A DNA stretch of 5,417 nucleotides from Planctomycetota bacterium (GTDB lineage: Bacteria; Planctomycetota; Phycisphaerae; Tepidisphaerales; Tepidisphaeraceae): positions 1 through 5,417 of the forward strand of contig JAKORQ010000320.1 in assembly GCA_029777755.1 (NCBI GenBank). Reading direction: 5' to 3'. The stretch's first letter is position 1. Every line of letters starts with the position of its first letter. The notes under the pieces are model-generated. The model was not told the DNA's origin, did not search any database, and worked only from the letters and a program-made list of their open reading frames with translations. Position numbers and translations under genes: made by a program. Shown in pieces: positions 1 through 5,417 of the stretch.

Positions 1-2600
1 AGTTCGAGACGGAAGCCAGCAAGGCGATTGGAGAACTCGCCGAGCTTTCGCGAACGCACAGCGTCAGCATCTTCTGCGAGAACGAGGGGGAGATGATGCG
101 CTTCAGCGAGATGCTGGAGCAACACTCGCCGGGGCTGAGCAGGCAGATTGAGATCTCGCTGGGCTACCTGCATCGCGGCTTTGTCTGGGACGACGAGCAG
201 GAAGCGCCGCTGGCGATGCTGGGGCATCACGAGCTGTTCAACCGCTACCACGTCAGGCGGCGGCTGAAGCGCGTGATCGAATCGCGGCCGGTTGATTCCT
301 TCCTCGACCTCAAGGCCGGCGACTATGTGGTTCACGTGGCCCATGGCATCGCTCGCTTCATGGGCATCCAGACGGTAAACCGCGATGGCCGCAGCGAGGA
401 AATGCTGGTCCTGCGCTTTGCGGACAACGCCTCTCTGCACGTGCCGGTCAGCCGTGTGAACCTGGTGCAAAAGTACATCGGCGGGTTCCACGGGCATCCG
501 CAGTTGTCGCGCCTGGGATCCGGGCAGTGGGAAAAGCAGAAGCAGAAGGTCTCCGAGGCGGTGATGGACCTTGCTGCGGAGATGCTGGAGATCCAAGCTG
601 CCCGCGAGGCCAAGCCCGGTACCGCCTATCCACCCGATACACAGTGGCAGCAGGAGTTTGAGGCGGAGTTTCCCTACACTCCCACGCCAGATCAGGTTAC
701 CTCGGCGATCGAGATCAAGAGTGACATGCAGAAGCCCCGGCCGATGGATAGGCTCCTCTGCGGCGACGTGGGCTATGGCAAGACCGAGATGGCGATGCGC
801 GCTGCCTTCAAGGCAGTGGAATACGGCAAGCAGGTGGCGGTGCTGGTTCCCACCACGGTGCTGGCTGAGCAGCACTATCGCATCTTCACCGAGCGCATGG
901 TGAACTATCCGTTCAAGATCGAGAGCATCAGCCGCTTCAAGACCGCCAAGCAGCAGCGGGAGATCAAGAAGGCGCTACAGCTTGGAAGGATCGACATCAT
1001 AATCGGCACTCATCGGCTGCTGTCGAAGGACATCCAGTTCGCCGACCTGGGACTGGTCATCATCGACGAGGAGCAGCGCTTCGGCGTAGTCCACAAGGAA
1101 CGTCTCAAGCAGCTTCGTGCGGAGGTGGACGTACTAACCATGTCGGCCACGCCAATCCCGCGAACACTTCACATGAGCCTGCTGGGCATCCGCGACATCA
1201 GCTCGCTTACCACCGCGCCGCAGGATCGTCGCAGCATCGTCACTGAGATCATGCCCTTTGACGCCGAGCGGGTGAAAAACGCCATCCAGCGCGAGCTGGC
1301 CCGCGAGGGACAGGTTTACTTCGTGCACAACCGCGTGCATGACATCATGAGCGTGGCCGAGCAGTTGCAGTCGCTGGTGCCTGACGCCCGCATCCTTGTC
1401 GGGCACGGGCAGATGCGCGAAGGGGAGTTGGAGCGGGTCATGCTCTCATTCGTGCGTCACGAGGCGGACATACTGGTTGCCACTACCATCATCGAGTCTG
1501 GCCTGGACATCCCGAACGTCAACACGATGTTCATCAACGAGGCGGACCGATTCGGGCTTTCGCAGCTCCACCAGCTACGCGGACGCGTCGGACGATACAA
1601 GCACCGCGCGTACTGCTATCTGGTGCTGCCGCCGGATCGGCCGGTCACGCCGGTGGCAGCCAAGCGGCTCAAGGCGATCGAGGAGTACTCGCACCTGGGC
1701 GCCGGCTTCAAGATCGCCATGCGCGACCTGGAGATCCGCGGTACCGGCAACATCCTCGGTCCTGAACAGTCAGGCCACATCGCGGCCGTCGGGTATGAGA
1801 TGTACTGCCAGCTCCTGGAAGAGGCCACGCGGCAGCTCAAGAACGAGCCCAAGCCAATCTGCCCCGAGGCGCACGTGGAGATTGGCGTGAGCGCCACGAT
1901 TCCGCGCACATACATCGAGAACGACAACCAGCGACTGGATGTGTATCGCCGGATCTCGCGCTGCACCGACCTGGAGTCGATAGAGCAGCTGCGCAAGGAT
2001 ATCGAGGACGCTTTCGGTCCGGCGCCGCGGGCGGTGATGGTGCTGTTTGCTCTCACCGAGCTGCGCCTGTTGGCAGGGCACTTTGGCGTCGACAGCATCA
2101 TCAAGCACGACCCGGACGTTGTTCTGAAGGTGCGCGATGCCGCCGCCGCCCAGCAGGGGCTTACCGGCGCGCCAGGTACGTTGCGCTTAGTCGATGAATC
2201 AACCGTCTACTTCCGGCCGCCCAAGAGCTACCTCGAGCCGGAGACGCTGCTGATGGCGCTGCGAAACCTGATGAAGAACGCCCATGAGCGCCTGGCAGAA
2301 GGGCCGAAGGAGAAATCAGACGCCAGTGCCGAGCCGGCTGCCGTTCAGGCGCCTCCGCCGCCGGTGTCGGTTACCGCACAGAGAAAGGCGCAAGCCGCGA
2401 GGACCGCTGTCGCGCCAGGCAAATCTGAGAAGAGCGAGGCAGGTCCGGCCGAGCGCTCGCGCAAGGCGGTGGCCGCGAAAGAGAAGCCCCCGACGCCGGC
2501 GCAGCTTGCCCAGCTCGAGAAACTGATGTCCCTCAAGGACCATGGCGTGCTGACAGAGGAGGAGTTCAACAACGCACGCAAACGCCTGCTGGGAAGCTGA
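1..2600 (+). CDS. mfd: Mfd transcription-repair coupling factor, 5'-truncated, with SHOCT-like C-terminal tail
   Basis: Mfd is a cytoplasmic ATP-driven DNA translocase that pushes stalled RNA polymerase off damaged template and recruits UvrA for nucleotide excision repair. The reading frame is already open at base 3, so the true start lies to the left. 865 residues are visible (numbered here from base 3), and roughly 350-380 are missing compared with the 1148-residue E. coli protein. Domains in order: end of the UvrB-like module and D3 (1-95); CarD-like RNA-polymerase-interacting domain (102-195, 'AGDYVVHVAHGIARFMG'); helicase lobe 1 with Walker A GDVGYGKT (254-261), DEEQ box (355-358) and SATPIPRT (381-388); helicase lobe 2 with TTIIESGLDIPNVNT (494-508) and QLHQLRGRVGR (521-531); the TRG segment after it ('RGTGNILGPEQSGH'); and the D7 domain (about 620-720). 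All motifs are intact. Beyond D7 lie a low-complexity Ala/Pro/Lys linker (about 766-830) and a SHOCT-like segment (832-863), which are unusual. The identity as Mfd rather than RecG is secured by the CarD-like and D7 domains. Confidence 0.97.
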   Translation, partial: FETEASKAIGELAELSRTHSVSIFCENEGEMMRFSEMLEQHSPGLSRQIEISLGYLHRGFVWDDEQEAPLAMLGHHELFNRYHVRRRLKRVIESRPVDSFLDLKAGDYVVHVAHGIARFMGIQTVNRDGRSEEMLVLRFADNASLHVPVSRVNLVQKYIGGFHGHPQLSRLGSGQWEKQKQKVSEAVMDLAAEMLEIQAAREAKPGTAYPPDTQWQQEFEAEFPYTPTPDQVTSAIEIKSDMQKPRPMDRLLCGDVGYGKTEMAMRAAFKAVEYGKQVAVLVPTTVLAEQHYRIFTERMVNYPFKIESISRFKTAKQQREIKKALQLGRIDIIIGTHRLLSKDIQFADLGLVIIDEEQRFGVVHKERLKQLRAEVDVLTMSATPIPRTLHMSLLGIRDISSLTTAPQDRRSIVTEIMPFDAERVKNAIQRELAREGQVYFVHNRVHDIMSVAEQLQSLVPDARILVGHGQMREGELERVMLSFVRHEADILVATTIIESGLDIPNVNTMFINEADRFGLSQLHQLRGRVGRYKHRAYCYLVLPPDRPVTPVAAKRLKAIEEYSHLGAGFKIAMRDLEIRGTGNILGPEQSGHIAAVGYEMYCQLLEEATRQLKNEPKPICPEAHVEIGVSATIPRTYIENDNQRLDVYRRISRCTDLESIEQLRKDIEDAFGPAPRAVMVLFALTELRLLAGHFGVDSIIKHDPDVVLKVRDAAAAQQGLTGAPGTLRLVDESTVYFRPPKSYLEPETLLMALRNLMKNAHERLAEGPKEKSDASAEPAAVQAPPPPVSVTAQRKAQAARTAVAPGKSEKSEAGPAERSRKAVAAKEKPPTPAQLAQLEKLMSLKDHGVLTEEEFNNARKRLLGS

Positions 2601-2609
2601 CCGCCTTCC

Positions 2610-3593
2610 TCACGTATGGGCCGGCACGCTTTCCTCGCGCTCCCGCTCCTCCAGCATGGGCAGCATCTCGCGAACTTCCTGGGCGAGCTTGCTGGTGGGG
2701 AATTCCTCGATGATGTCGTGCCCGATCTGCTGGGCATCCGCCCACTTCTTCTCGTGCACGGCGTTGGTGAAGCGCTCGCGCAGATTCTCGATGCGGAGCT
2801 TGAATATCTCCAGTGCGCCATCCTTTAGCTGCGCTACTTCCTCCGGCGTCACGTAGATGTCCAGCGCCCGGAGCAACTGCACGCTCAGGTCAACATCCTT
2901 GCGGGCAACCGCATCACGCCAGCGGGCCAGCAACTGCTGCTTCACCGAGTTCTTGCGGTCTCGTATCTGGTCGGGGAGGTTTACGGTCAGTTCGTGGCCG
3001 GGATACTGGGCGGCCGTCTTTTCCGCAAGCGCCAACGCTTCATCCCAGCGCTCGGCCGAGATCTCACGCTCAATCTCAGAGATGGCCTCAGCGACCTCCT
3101 TGCGGATGCCCGAGTCGCGCAGGGATGCGATCTCAGCCCGCATCTGGTCGGCCTCCTGCTTGTAGCCGAAGGTGCTCTCCGCATCATTGAGCAGCAGAAG
3201 GGCGGCGTCATACTCTCCCTTAGCGATCTCCTCGCGAATGGCGCGATTGAGGGCATCGCGATCCTTGTCGCGAAACGCAATCGACTTGGCCCGCTCGGAG
3301 ATAAGCTGCTGTTCACTGATCAGGTTGAGCATCACTGAGAACTGCTGCAGCCGCTCGTTAACCAGGCCGGAGAACTCCTGCCAGGTGTCGTTCCATTCCT
3401 GCGATGCCCTGACTATCTGTGAGCAGACCCCGTAGGCGACCAGCGTGATGATCACGGAAACAACGCCGGCGAGCAGGGGGCCATAGTTCTGGGAGCGGAG
3501 GAAGTAGATGATTCCGACGACGGTGAGGGCGATGGCGATCAGAAGCGCCAGGGCGAAGACCACTTGCCCGAAGACTGAACGTTTGCTTTGCAT
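2610..3593 (-). CDS. Membrane-anchored protein with TPR-like helical repeats, function unknown
   Basis: I do not recognise a named family for this 327-residue protein. Two hydrophobic helices (about 9-32 and 38-60), separated by a short 'RSQNYGP' turn, form a membrane hairpin. The rest is polar and strongly helical. At least four helix pairs of TPR/HAT style can be picked out: around 119-155 (GEYDAALLLLNDAESTFG), 171-210 (ERWDEALALAEKTAAQYPGH), 221-256 (KDVDLSVQLLRALDIYV) and 271-311 (KKWADAQQIGHDIIEEFPTS). Each has a G/K/R-x-W/Y/V-x-x-A-like centre, and three end in a YP, FP or FG turn. A cytoplasmic protein-interaction scaffold at the inner membrane is a reasonable inference, but no enzymatic motif is visible. 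The ATG at 3593 is chosen because GGGAGG lies 7 bases upstream. The gene converges on mfd with 9 bp between stops and diverges from ilvB, so it is probably monocistronic. Confidence 0.88.
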   Translation of the reverse strand: MQSKRSVFGQVVFALALLIAIALTVVGIIYFLRSQNYGPLLAGVVSVIITLVAYGVCSQIVRASQEWNDTWQEFSGLVNERLQQFSVMLNLISEQQLISERAKSIAFRDKDRDALNRAIREEIAKGEYDAALLLLNDAESTFGYKQEADQMRAEIASLRDSGIRKEVAEAISEIEREISAERWDEALALAEKTAAQYPGHELTVNLPDQIRDRKNSVKQQLLARWRDAVARKDVDLSVQLLRALDIYVTPEEVAQLKDGALEIFKLRIENLRERFTNAVHEKKWADAQQIGHDIIEEFPTSKLAQEVREMLPMLEEREREESVPAHT

Positions 3594-3600
3594 GGCAATT

Positions 3601-3606
3601 CCTCCC
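3601..3606 (-). promoter_or_regulatory. Shine-Dalgarno site of the minus-strand membrane-protein gene
   Basis: On the minus strand the bases read GGGAGG, followed by AATTGCC and then the ATG that ends at 3593. The 7-base spacing is ideal, and this site fixes the start of the 327-residue protein. It contrasts with ilvB and the leader peptide, which have weak or no Shine-Dalgarno sequence. Confidence 0.85.
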
Positions 3607-3619
3607 AGTTTGCCACATG

Positions 3620-3627
3620 CCCCCCCC
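3620..3627. repeat. Eight-base C homopolymer (G8 in the minus-strand mRNA)
   Basis: A run of eight C residues on the plus strand lies 13 bases upstream of the GGGAGG ribosome-binding site of the minus-strand gene, in its probable 5' untranslated region. Mononucleotide tracts of this length can slip during replication. Nothing here shows that this one does, and it lies outside any coding frame. Confidence 0.9.
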
Positions 3628-3638
3628 GCGCTTACCAG

Positions 3639-3668
3639 ACTCTATCAGTCCCACGCCCGCATTATCAA
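3639..3668 (-). promoter_or_regulatory. Possible sigma70-type promoter for the minus-strand membrane-protein gene
   Basis: On the minus strand, TTGATA (3663-3668, five of six matches to the -35 consensus) is followed after 18 bases by TAGAGT (3639-3644, four of six matches to the -10 consensus). Transcription would begin near 3632, giving a leader of about 39 bases that includes the G8 tract and the Shine-Dalgarno site. The -10 match is poor. An overlapping GATAAT (3661-3666) is a better -10 but has no acceptable -35, so the assignment is tentative. Confidence 0.3.
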
Positions 3669-3732
3669 TCAGGGCATACTCATCTTATTTGGATATCACA
3701 CCCTTGAACATGAAAAAACATGCCCGAAGCGT

Positions 3733-3762
3733 TTGACGGTCTTGGCCGGTATCAGCTATCAT
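3733..3762 (+). promoter_or_regulatory. Sigma70-type promoter of the ilvB leader/ilvB transcript
   Basis: TTGACG (3733-3738) and TATCAT (3757-3762) each match the housekeeping -35 and -10 consensus at five of six positions and are separated by 18 bases. A start 7-9 bases after the -10 box falls at about 3769-3771, which is at or just before the leader ATG at 3771. The ilvB message would then carry a leader of about 215 bases, long enough for an attenuator. No clear operator palindrome overlaps the promoter. Confidence 0.65.
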
Positions 3763-3770
3763 GCTTCACC

Positions 3771-3812
3771 ATGATTAGTCTCGCTCTTCGACTTAAGGTC
3801 GTCGTACGATAG
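3771..3812 (+). CDS. Branched-chain amino-acid leader peptide of ilvB (MISLALRLKVVVR)
   Basis: This 13-codon ORF (ATG at 3771, TAG at 3810-3812) encodes one Ile, three Leu and three Val; seven of the 13 residues are the end products of the ilv pathway. The three Val codons (GTC GTC GTA, 3798-3806) are consecutive and sit just before the final Arg codon and the stop. That composition and its place between a promoter and ilvB fit the leader peptides that sense charged Val-, Leu- and Ile-tRNA in ilv attenuators of other bacteria. No Shine-Dalgarno sequence precedes the ATG, and the predicted transcription start is at or within about 2 bases of it, so leaderless initiation is likely. The peptide itself would have no function beyond being translated. 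A chance ORF of this size is easy to find, but this composition in this place is not. Confidence 0.75.
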   Translation: MISLALRLKVVVR

Positions 3813-3867
3813 GCCGGCACCGATGCCGTGGCGCTCACAGCGGGTGAGTAGCGACCATCGACCGGCC
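3812..3867 (+). promoter_or_regulatory. Large leader hairpin upstream of ilvB (attenuator pause/anti-antiterminator arm)
   Basis: The transcript can fold into a tiered hairpin. GGCCGG (3812-3817) pairs with CCGGCC (3862-3867), CGATG (3821-3825) pairs with CATCG (3856-3860), and an apical stem CTCAC (3834-3838) pairs with GTGAG (3844-3848) around a five-base loop. Its base begins inside the leader-peptide stop codon, so a ribosome translating or stalled in the leader would prevent the lower stem. The apical region 3839-3846 can instead pair with 3868-3879, and CGATG can instead pair with a second CATCG at 3873-3877. Both alternatives would invade the 5' arm of the downstream terminator-like hairpin. 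Pairings were found by eye; no energy was calculated. Confidence 0.6.
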
Positions 3868-3873
3868 CACCCC

Positions 3874-3915
3874 ATCGCTTTCGCGTCTGTGAAAGCACGA
3901 TCGTTTCTTCTTCCT
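3874..3915 (+). terminator. Putative attenuator terminator in the ilvB leader
   Basis: GCTTTC (3877-3882) pairs with GAAAGC (3891-3896) around the loop GCGTCTGT. The stem extends through ATC (3874-3876) and GAT (3899-3901) across a two-base AC bulge, giving nine pairs. It is followed at once by a pyrimidine tract (TTTCTTCTTCC, 3904-3914) that is T-rich but interrupted by C. As a stand-alone terminator it would be weak. Lying about 60 bases after the leader-peptide stop and 70 bases before ilvB, it is where the terminator of a ribosome-mediated attenuator would be expected. Confidence 0.5.
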
Positions 3916-3985
3916 CGTACAATTTGTGAACAGGCAGTCGGATTCCGGTAATTTCGGCCGTTCTTGCCATAACAGTGAGATCAAT

Positions 3986-5417
3986 ATGAGCAGCGCAACA
4001 TGTAGACCCAAGCCGGCAAAGGCTCAGGAGCCTCAGATCAGTGTCAAATCCAACGCCCGTTTCAAGGGCAAGACCGGTGCCCAGATCCTCCATGAACTGC
4101 TGATCGAGCGACACAAGGTCGAGGTAATGTTCGGGTATCCCGGGGGCGCCATCCTGCCGGTGTTTGACGCGCTGTATAAGACCCCAGCCAAGTTCTTCCT
4201 CACCCGCCACGAGCAGGGCGCCGGCCATGCCGCCGATGGCTACGCACGCGCCACCGGCAAGCCCGGCATTGCCATCGTTACCTCCGGCCCGGGTGCCACC
4301 AACATGGTCACGCCGCTGGCCACCGCGCAGATGGACTCAATCCCTCTCATCTGCTTTTCCGGCCAGGTTGCTACCAAGGCCATCGGTAATGATGCCTTCC
4401 AGGAAGCTGACGTGACTGGAATCACCCGGCCCTGCACCAAGTGGAACTACCTGGTGAAGGATGTGCGCGAACTGCCTCGCGTGGTTAATGAGGCGTTCCT
4501 TATCTCAACCAGCGGCCGGCCTGGCGCTGTCCTGGTCGACCTGCCCAAGGACGTTACCACCGCCATCTGCCCGGAGGAAGTGGATGACTCGCCTCGCCCT
4601 CACCTGTGCAAGCGCAAGGAGGCCTACACCCATGCCGGCCACGTGAAGCAGCTCCAGGAGGCGGCCGAGCTGATCAACCGCGCCAACAAGCCGGTTCTTT
4701 ACGTCGGCGGCGGAGCCATCCATGCCGGCGCCTACCTGGCGCTCAGGAAGGTGGCGGACAAGGGCAACATCCCCGTTACCACCACGCTGCTGGGGCTGGG
4801 TGCGTTTGATGAACTGGATCCCAAGGCGCTGCACATGCTCGGCATGCACGGCAGCGCGTACGCCAACTATGCCGTGCAGGAGAGTGACTGCCTGATTGCC
4901 GTCGGCGCCCGCTTTGATGACCGCGTTACCGGCAACCTGGCGACTTTTGCTCCCCATGCGAAGATCATCCATATCGACATCGATCCCAGTTCGATCGCCA
5001 AGAACGTCGATGTGGATGTGCCGATCGTCGGTGATTGCCGATTGGTGCTCGAGGAGCTGGTCAAGTACATCGAGCATCGTGATCGCAGCGCATGGTTCGC
5101 GCAGATCAATGGCTGGAAGAAGCGCTATCCCTTCCACTACCTCGATAACTCGACCTACATGAAGCCGCAGGCGGTGATCGAGGAGATCTGCCGGCAGACC
5201 AATGGGGATGCGATCATCACCACCGGCGTCGGCCAGCACCAGATGTGGGCGGCGCAGTTCTATCGCTGGCGCTTCCCCCGCCAGATGATTACCTCGGGAG
5301 GCCTGGGCACGATGGGGTACGGCGTGCCAGCGGCGATGGGCGCGGCGATTGGTCGGCCGGACAAGGTCGTCATCGATATCGACGGTGACGGCTCGTTCCT
5401 GATGACCATGTTCGAGC
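3986..5417 (+). CDS. ilvB: Acetolactate synthase (acetohydroxyacid synthase) large catalytic subunit, 3'-truncated
   Basis: This ThDP- and FAD-dependent enzyme condenses two pyruvates to 2-acetolactate, or pyruvate with 2-ketobutyrate to 2-aceto-2-hydroxybutyrate. This is the first common step of valine, leucine and isoleucine synthesis. 477 residues are visible, and about 90-120 are missing at the right edge. The ThDP pyrimidine-binding domain (about 27-195) has FGYPGGAILPVFDAL, the catalytic Glu76 in RHEQGAGHAADGYAR, TSGPGATN and GQVATKAIGNDAFQEAD. The FAD-associated middle domain (about 215-360) has MLGMHGSAYAN and GARFDDRVTGN. The ThDP-diphosphate domain has GQHQMWAAQFY, TSGGLGTMGYGVPAAMGAA and GDGSF (467-471); the Asn that completes the GDG...N metal motif is beyond the window. 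ATG 3986 is preceded only by a weak AGTGAGA. The frame is open back to 3893 with a GTG at 3926, but the conserved core starts at about residue 27, so the ATG is sufficient. A regulatory subunit gene (ilvN/ilvH) would be expected downstream. Confidence 0.97.
   Translation, partial: MSSATCRPKPAKAQEPQISVKSNARFKGKTGAQILHELLIERHKVEVMFGYPGGAILPVFDALYKTPAKFFLTRHEQGAGHAADGYARATGKPGIAIVTSGPGATNMVTPLATAQMDSIPLICFSGQVATKAIGNDAFQEADVTGITRPCTKWNYLVKDVRELPRVVNEAFLISTSGRPGAVLVDLPKDVTTAICPEEVDDSPRPHLCKRKEAYTHAGHVKQLQEAAELINRANKPVLYVGGGAIHAGAYLALRKVADKGNIPVTTTLLGLGAFDELDPKALHMLGMHGSAYANYAVQESDCLIAVGARFDDRVTGNLATFAPHAKIIHIDIDPSSIAKNVDVDVPIVGDCRLVLEELVKYIEHRDRSAWFAQINGWKKRYPFHYLDNSTYMKPQAVIEEICRQTNGDAIITTGVGQHQMWAAQFYRWRFPRQMITSGGLGTMGYGVPAAMGAAIGRPDKVVIDIDGDGSFLMTMFE

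Noticed and set aside
1616..2104. A 162-codon minus-strand open frame inside mfd, and several smaller ones nearby.
   Set aside because: All are shadows of the conserved mfd frame with unremarkable translations.
2592..2609. Short inverted repeat GGAAG...CTTCC between the two convergent stop codons as a terminator.
   Set aside because: Only five pairs around an eight-base loop and no T-run on either strand.
3708..3721. CATG-AAAAAA-CATG as an operator or terminator.
   Set aside because: The arms are only four bases and the feature is not placed against a promoter element or a gene end.
3508..3774. An 88-codon plus-strand open frame spanning the start of the membrane-protein gene and the intergenic region.
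   Set aside because: It is antisense to the signal-anchor region of a better supported gene, has no ribosome-binding site, and ends across the ilvB promoter.
3761..3778. An alternative five-codon leader ORF, MLHHD, overlapping the proposed leader peptide in another frame.
   Set aside because: It starts inside the -10 box, so it would not be transcribed from this promoter, and it is not rich in regulatory codons for ilv.
3918..3923. TACAAT inside the ilvB leader as the -10 box of a second promoter.
   Set aside because: No hexamer 16-18 bases upstream resembles a -35 box and there is no TG extension; a single -10 match is not enough.
3933..3968. Weak hairpin (GGCA/TGCC with CGG/CCG) just before ilvB, considered as a second regulatory structure.
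   Set aside because: Few pairs broken by internal loops; likely chance pairing.
3752..4228. A 158-codon minus-strand open frame crossing the ilvB leader and the 5' end of ilvB.
   Set aside because: Most of it is antisense to conserved ilvB codons and the rest covers the leader region; no Shine-Dalgarno or family resemblance supports it.
4505..5239. A 244-codon open frame on the minus strand opposite ilvB.
   Set aside because: It lies wholly antisense to a clearly conserved ilvB and its translation resembles no family; it is a by-product of GC-rich codon use.

Overview
The window reads as ordinary chromosomal DNA from a free-living, fairly GC-rich bacterium (roughly 60% G+C by eye). It holds three protein genes plus one very short one. 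A Planctomycetes (Phycisphaerae-like) origin is my guess. It rests on the general look of the two-helix membrane protein with its 'SERAKSIAFRDKDRDAL' segment, not on a search, and should be treated as weak.

Layout: (1) 1-2600, plus strand: the C-terminal three quarters of Mfd, the transcription-repair coupling factor, cut off by the left edge. It ends in a long Ala/Pro/Lys-rich linker followed by a SHOCT-like domain that textbook Mfd lacks. (2) 2610-3593, minus strand: a 327-residue protein with two N-terminal membrane helices and a cytoplasmic run of TPR-like helical pairs. It converges on mfd with only 9 bp between the two stop codons. (3) 3594-3985: a 392-bp divergent intergenic region. 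Its left part holds the Shine-Dalgarno sequence, a G8 tract (mRNA sense) and a possible promoter for the minus-strand gene. Its right part holds a good sigma70-type promoter, a 13-codon leader ORF encoding MISLALRLKVVVR, a large hairpin and a terminator-like hairpin with a pyrimidine-rich tail. (4) 3986-5417, plus strand: ilvB, the acetolactate synthase catalytic subunit, cut off by the right edge just after the ThDP GDG motif.

The most interesting element is the ilvB leader. Seven of its 13 residues are Ile, Leu or Val, including three consecutive Val codons just before the penultimate Arg codon and the stop. The predicted transcription start falls on or next to the leader ATG, so the leader peptide may be translated from a leaderless mRNA. 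Mutually exclusive pairings can be drawn between the leader peptide and ilvB. Together this suggests classical ribosome-mediated attenuation of branched-chain amino-acid synthesis. The other two genes appear to be independent units: DNA repair (Mfd) and an unassigned membrane protein. Nothing mobile, no CRISPR array and no tRNA or rRNA gene was seen.
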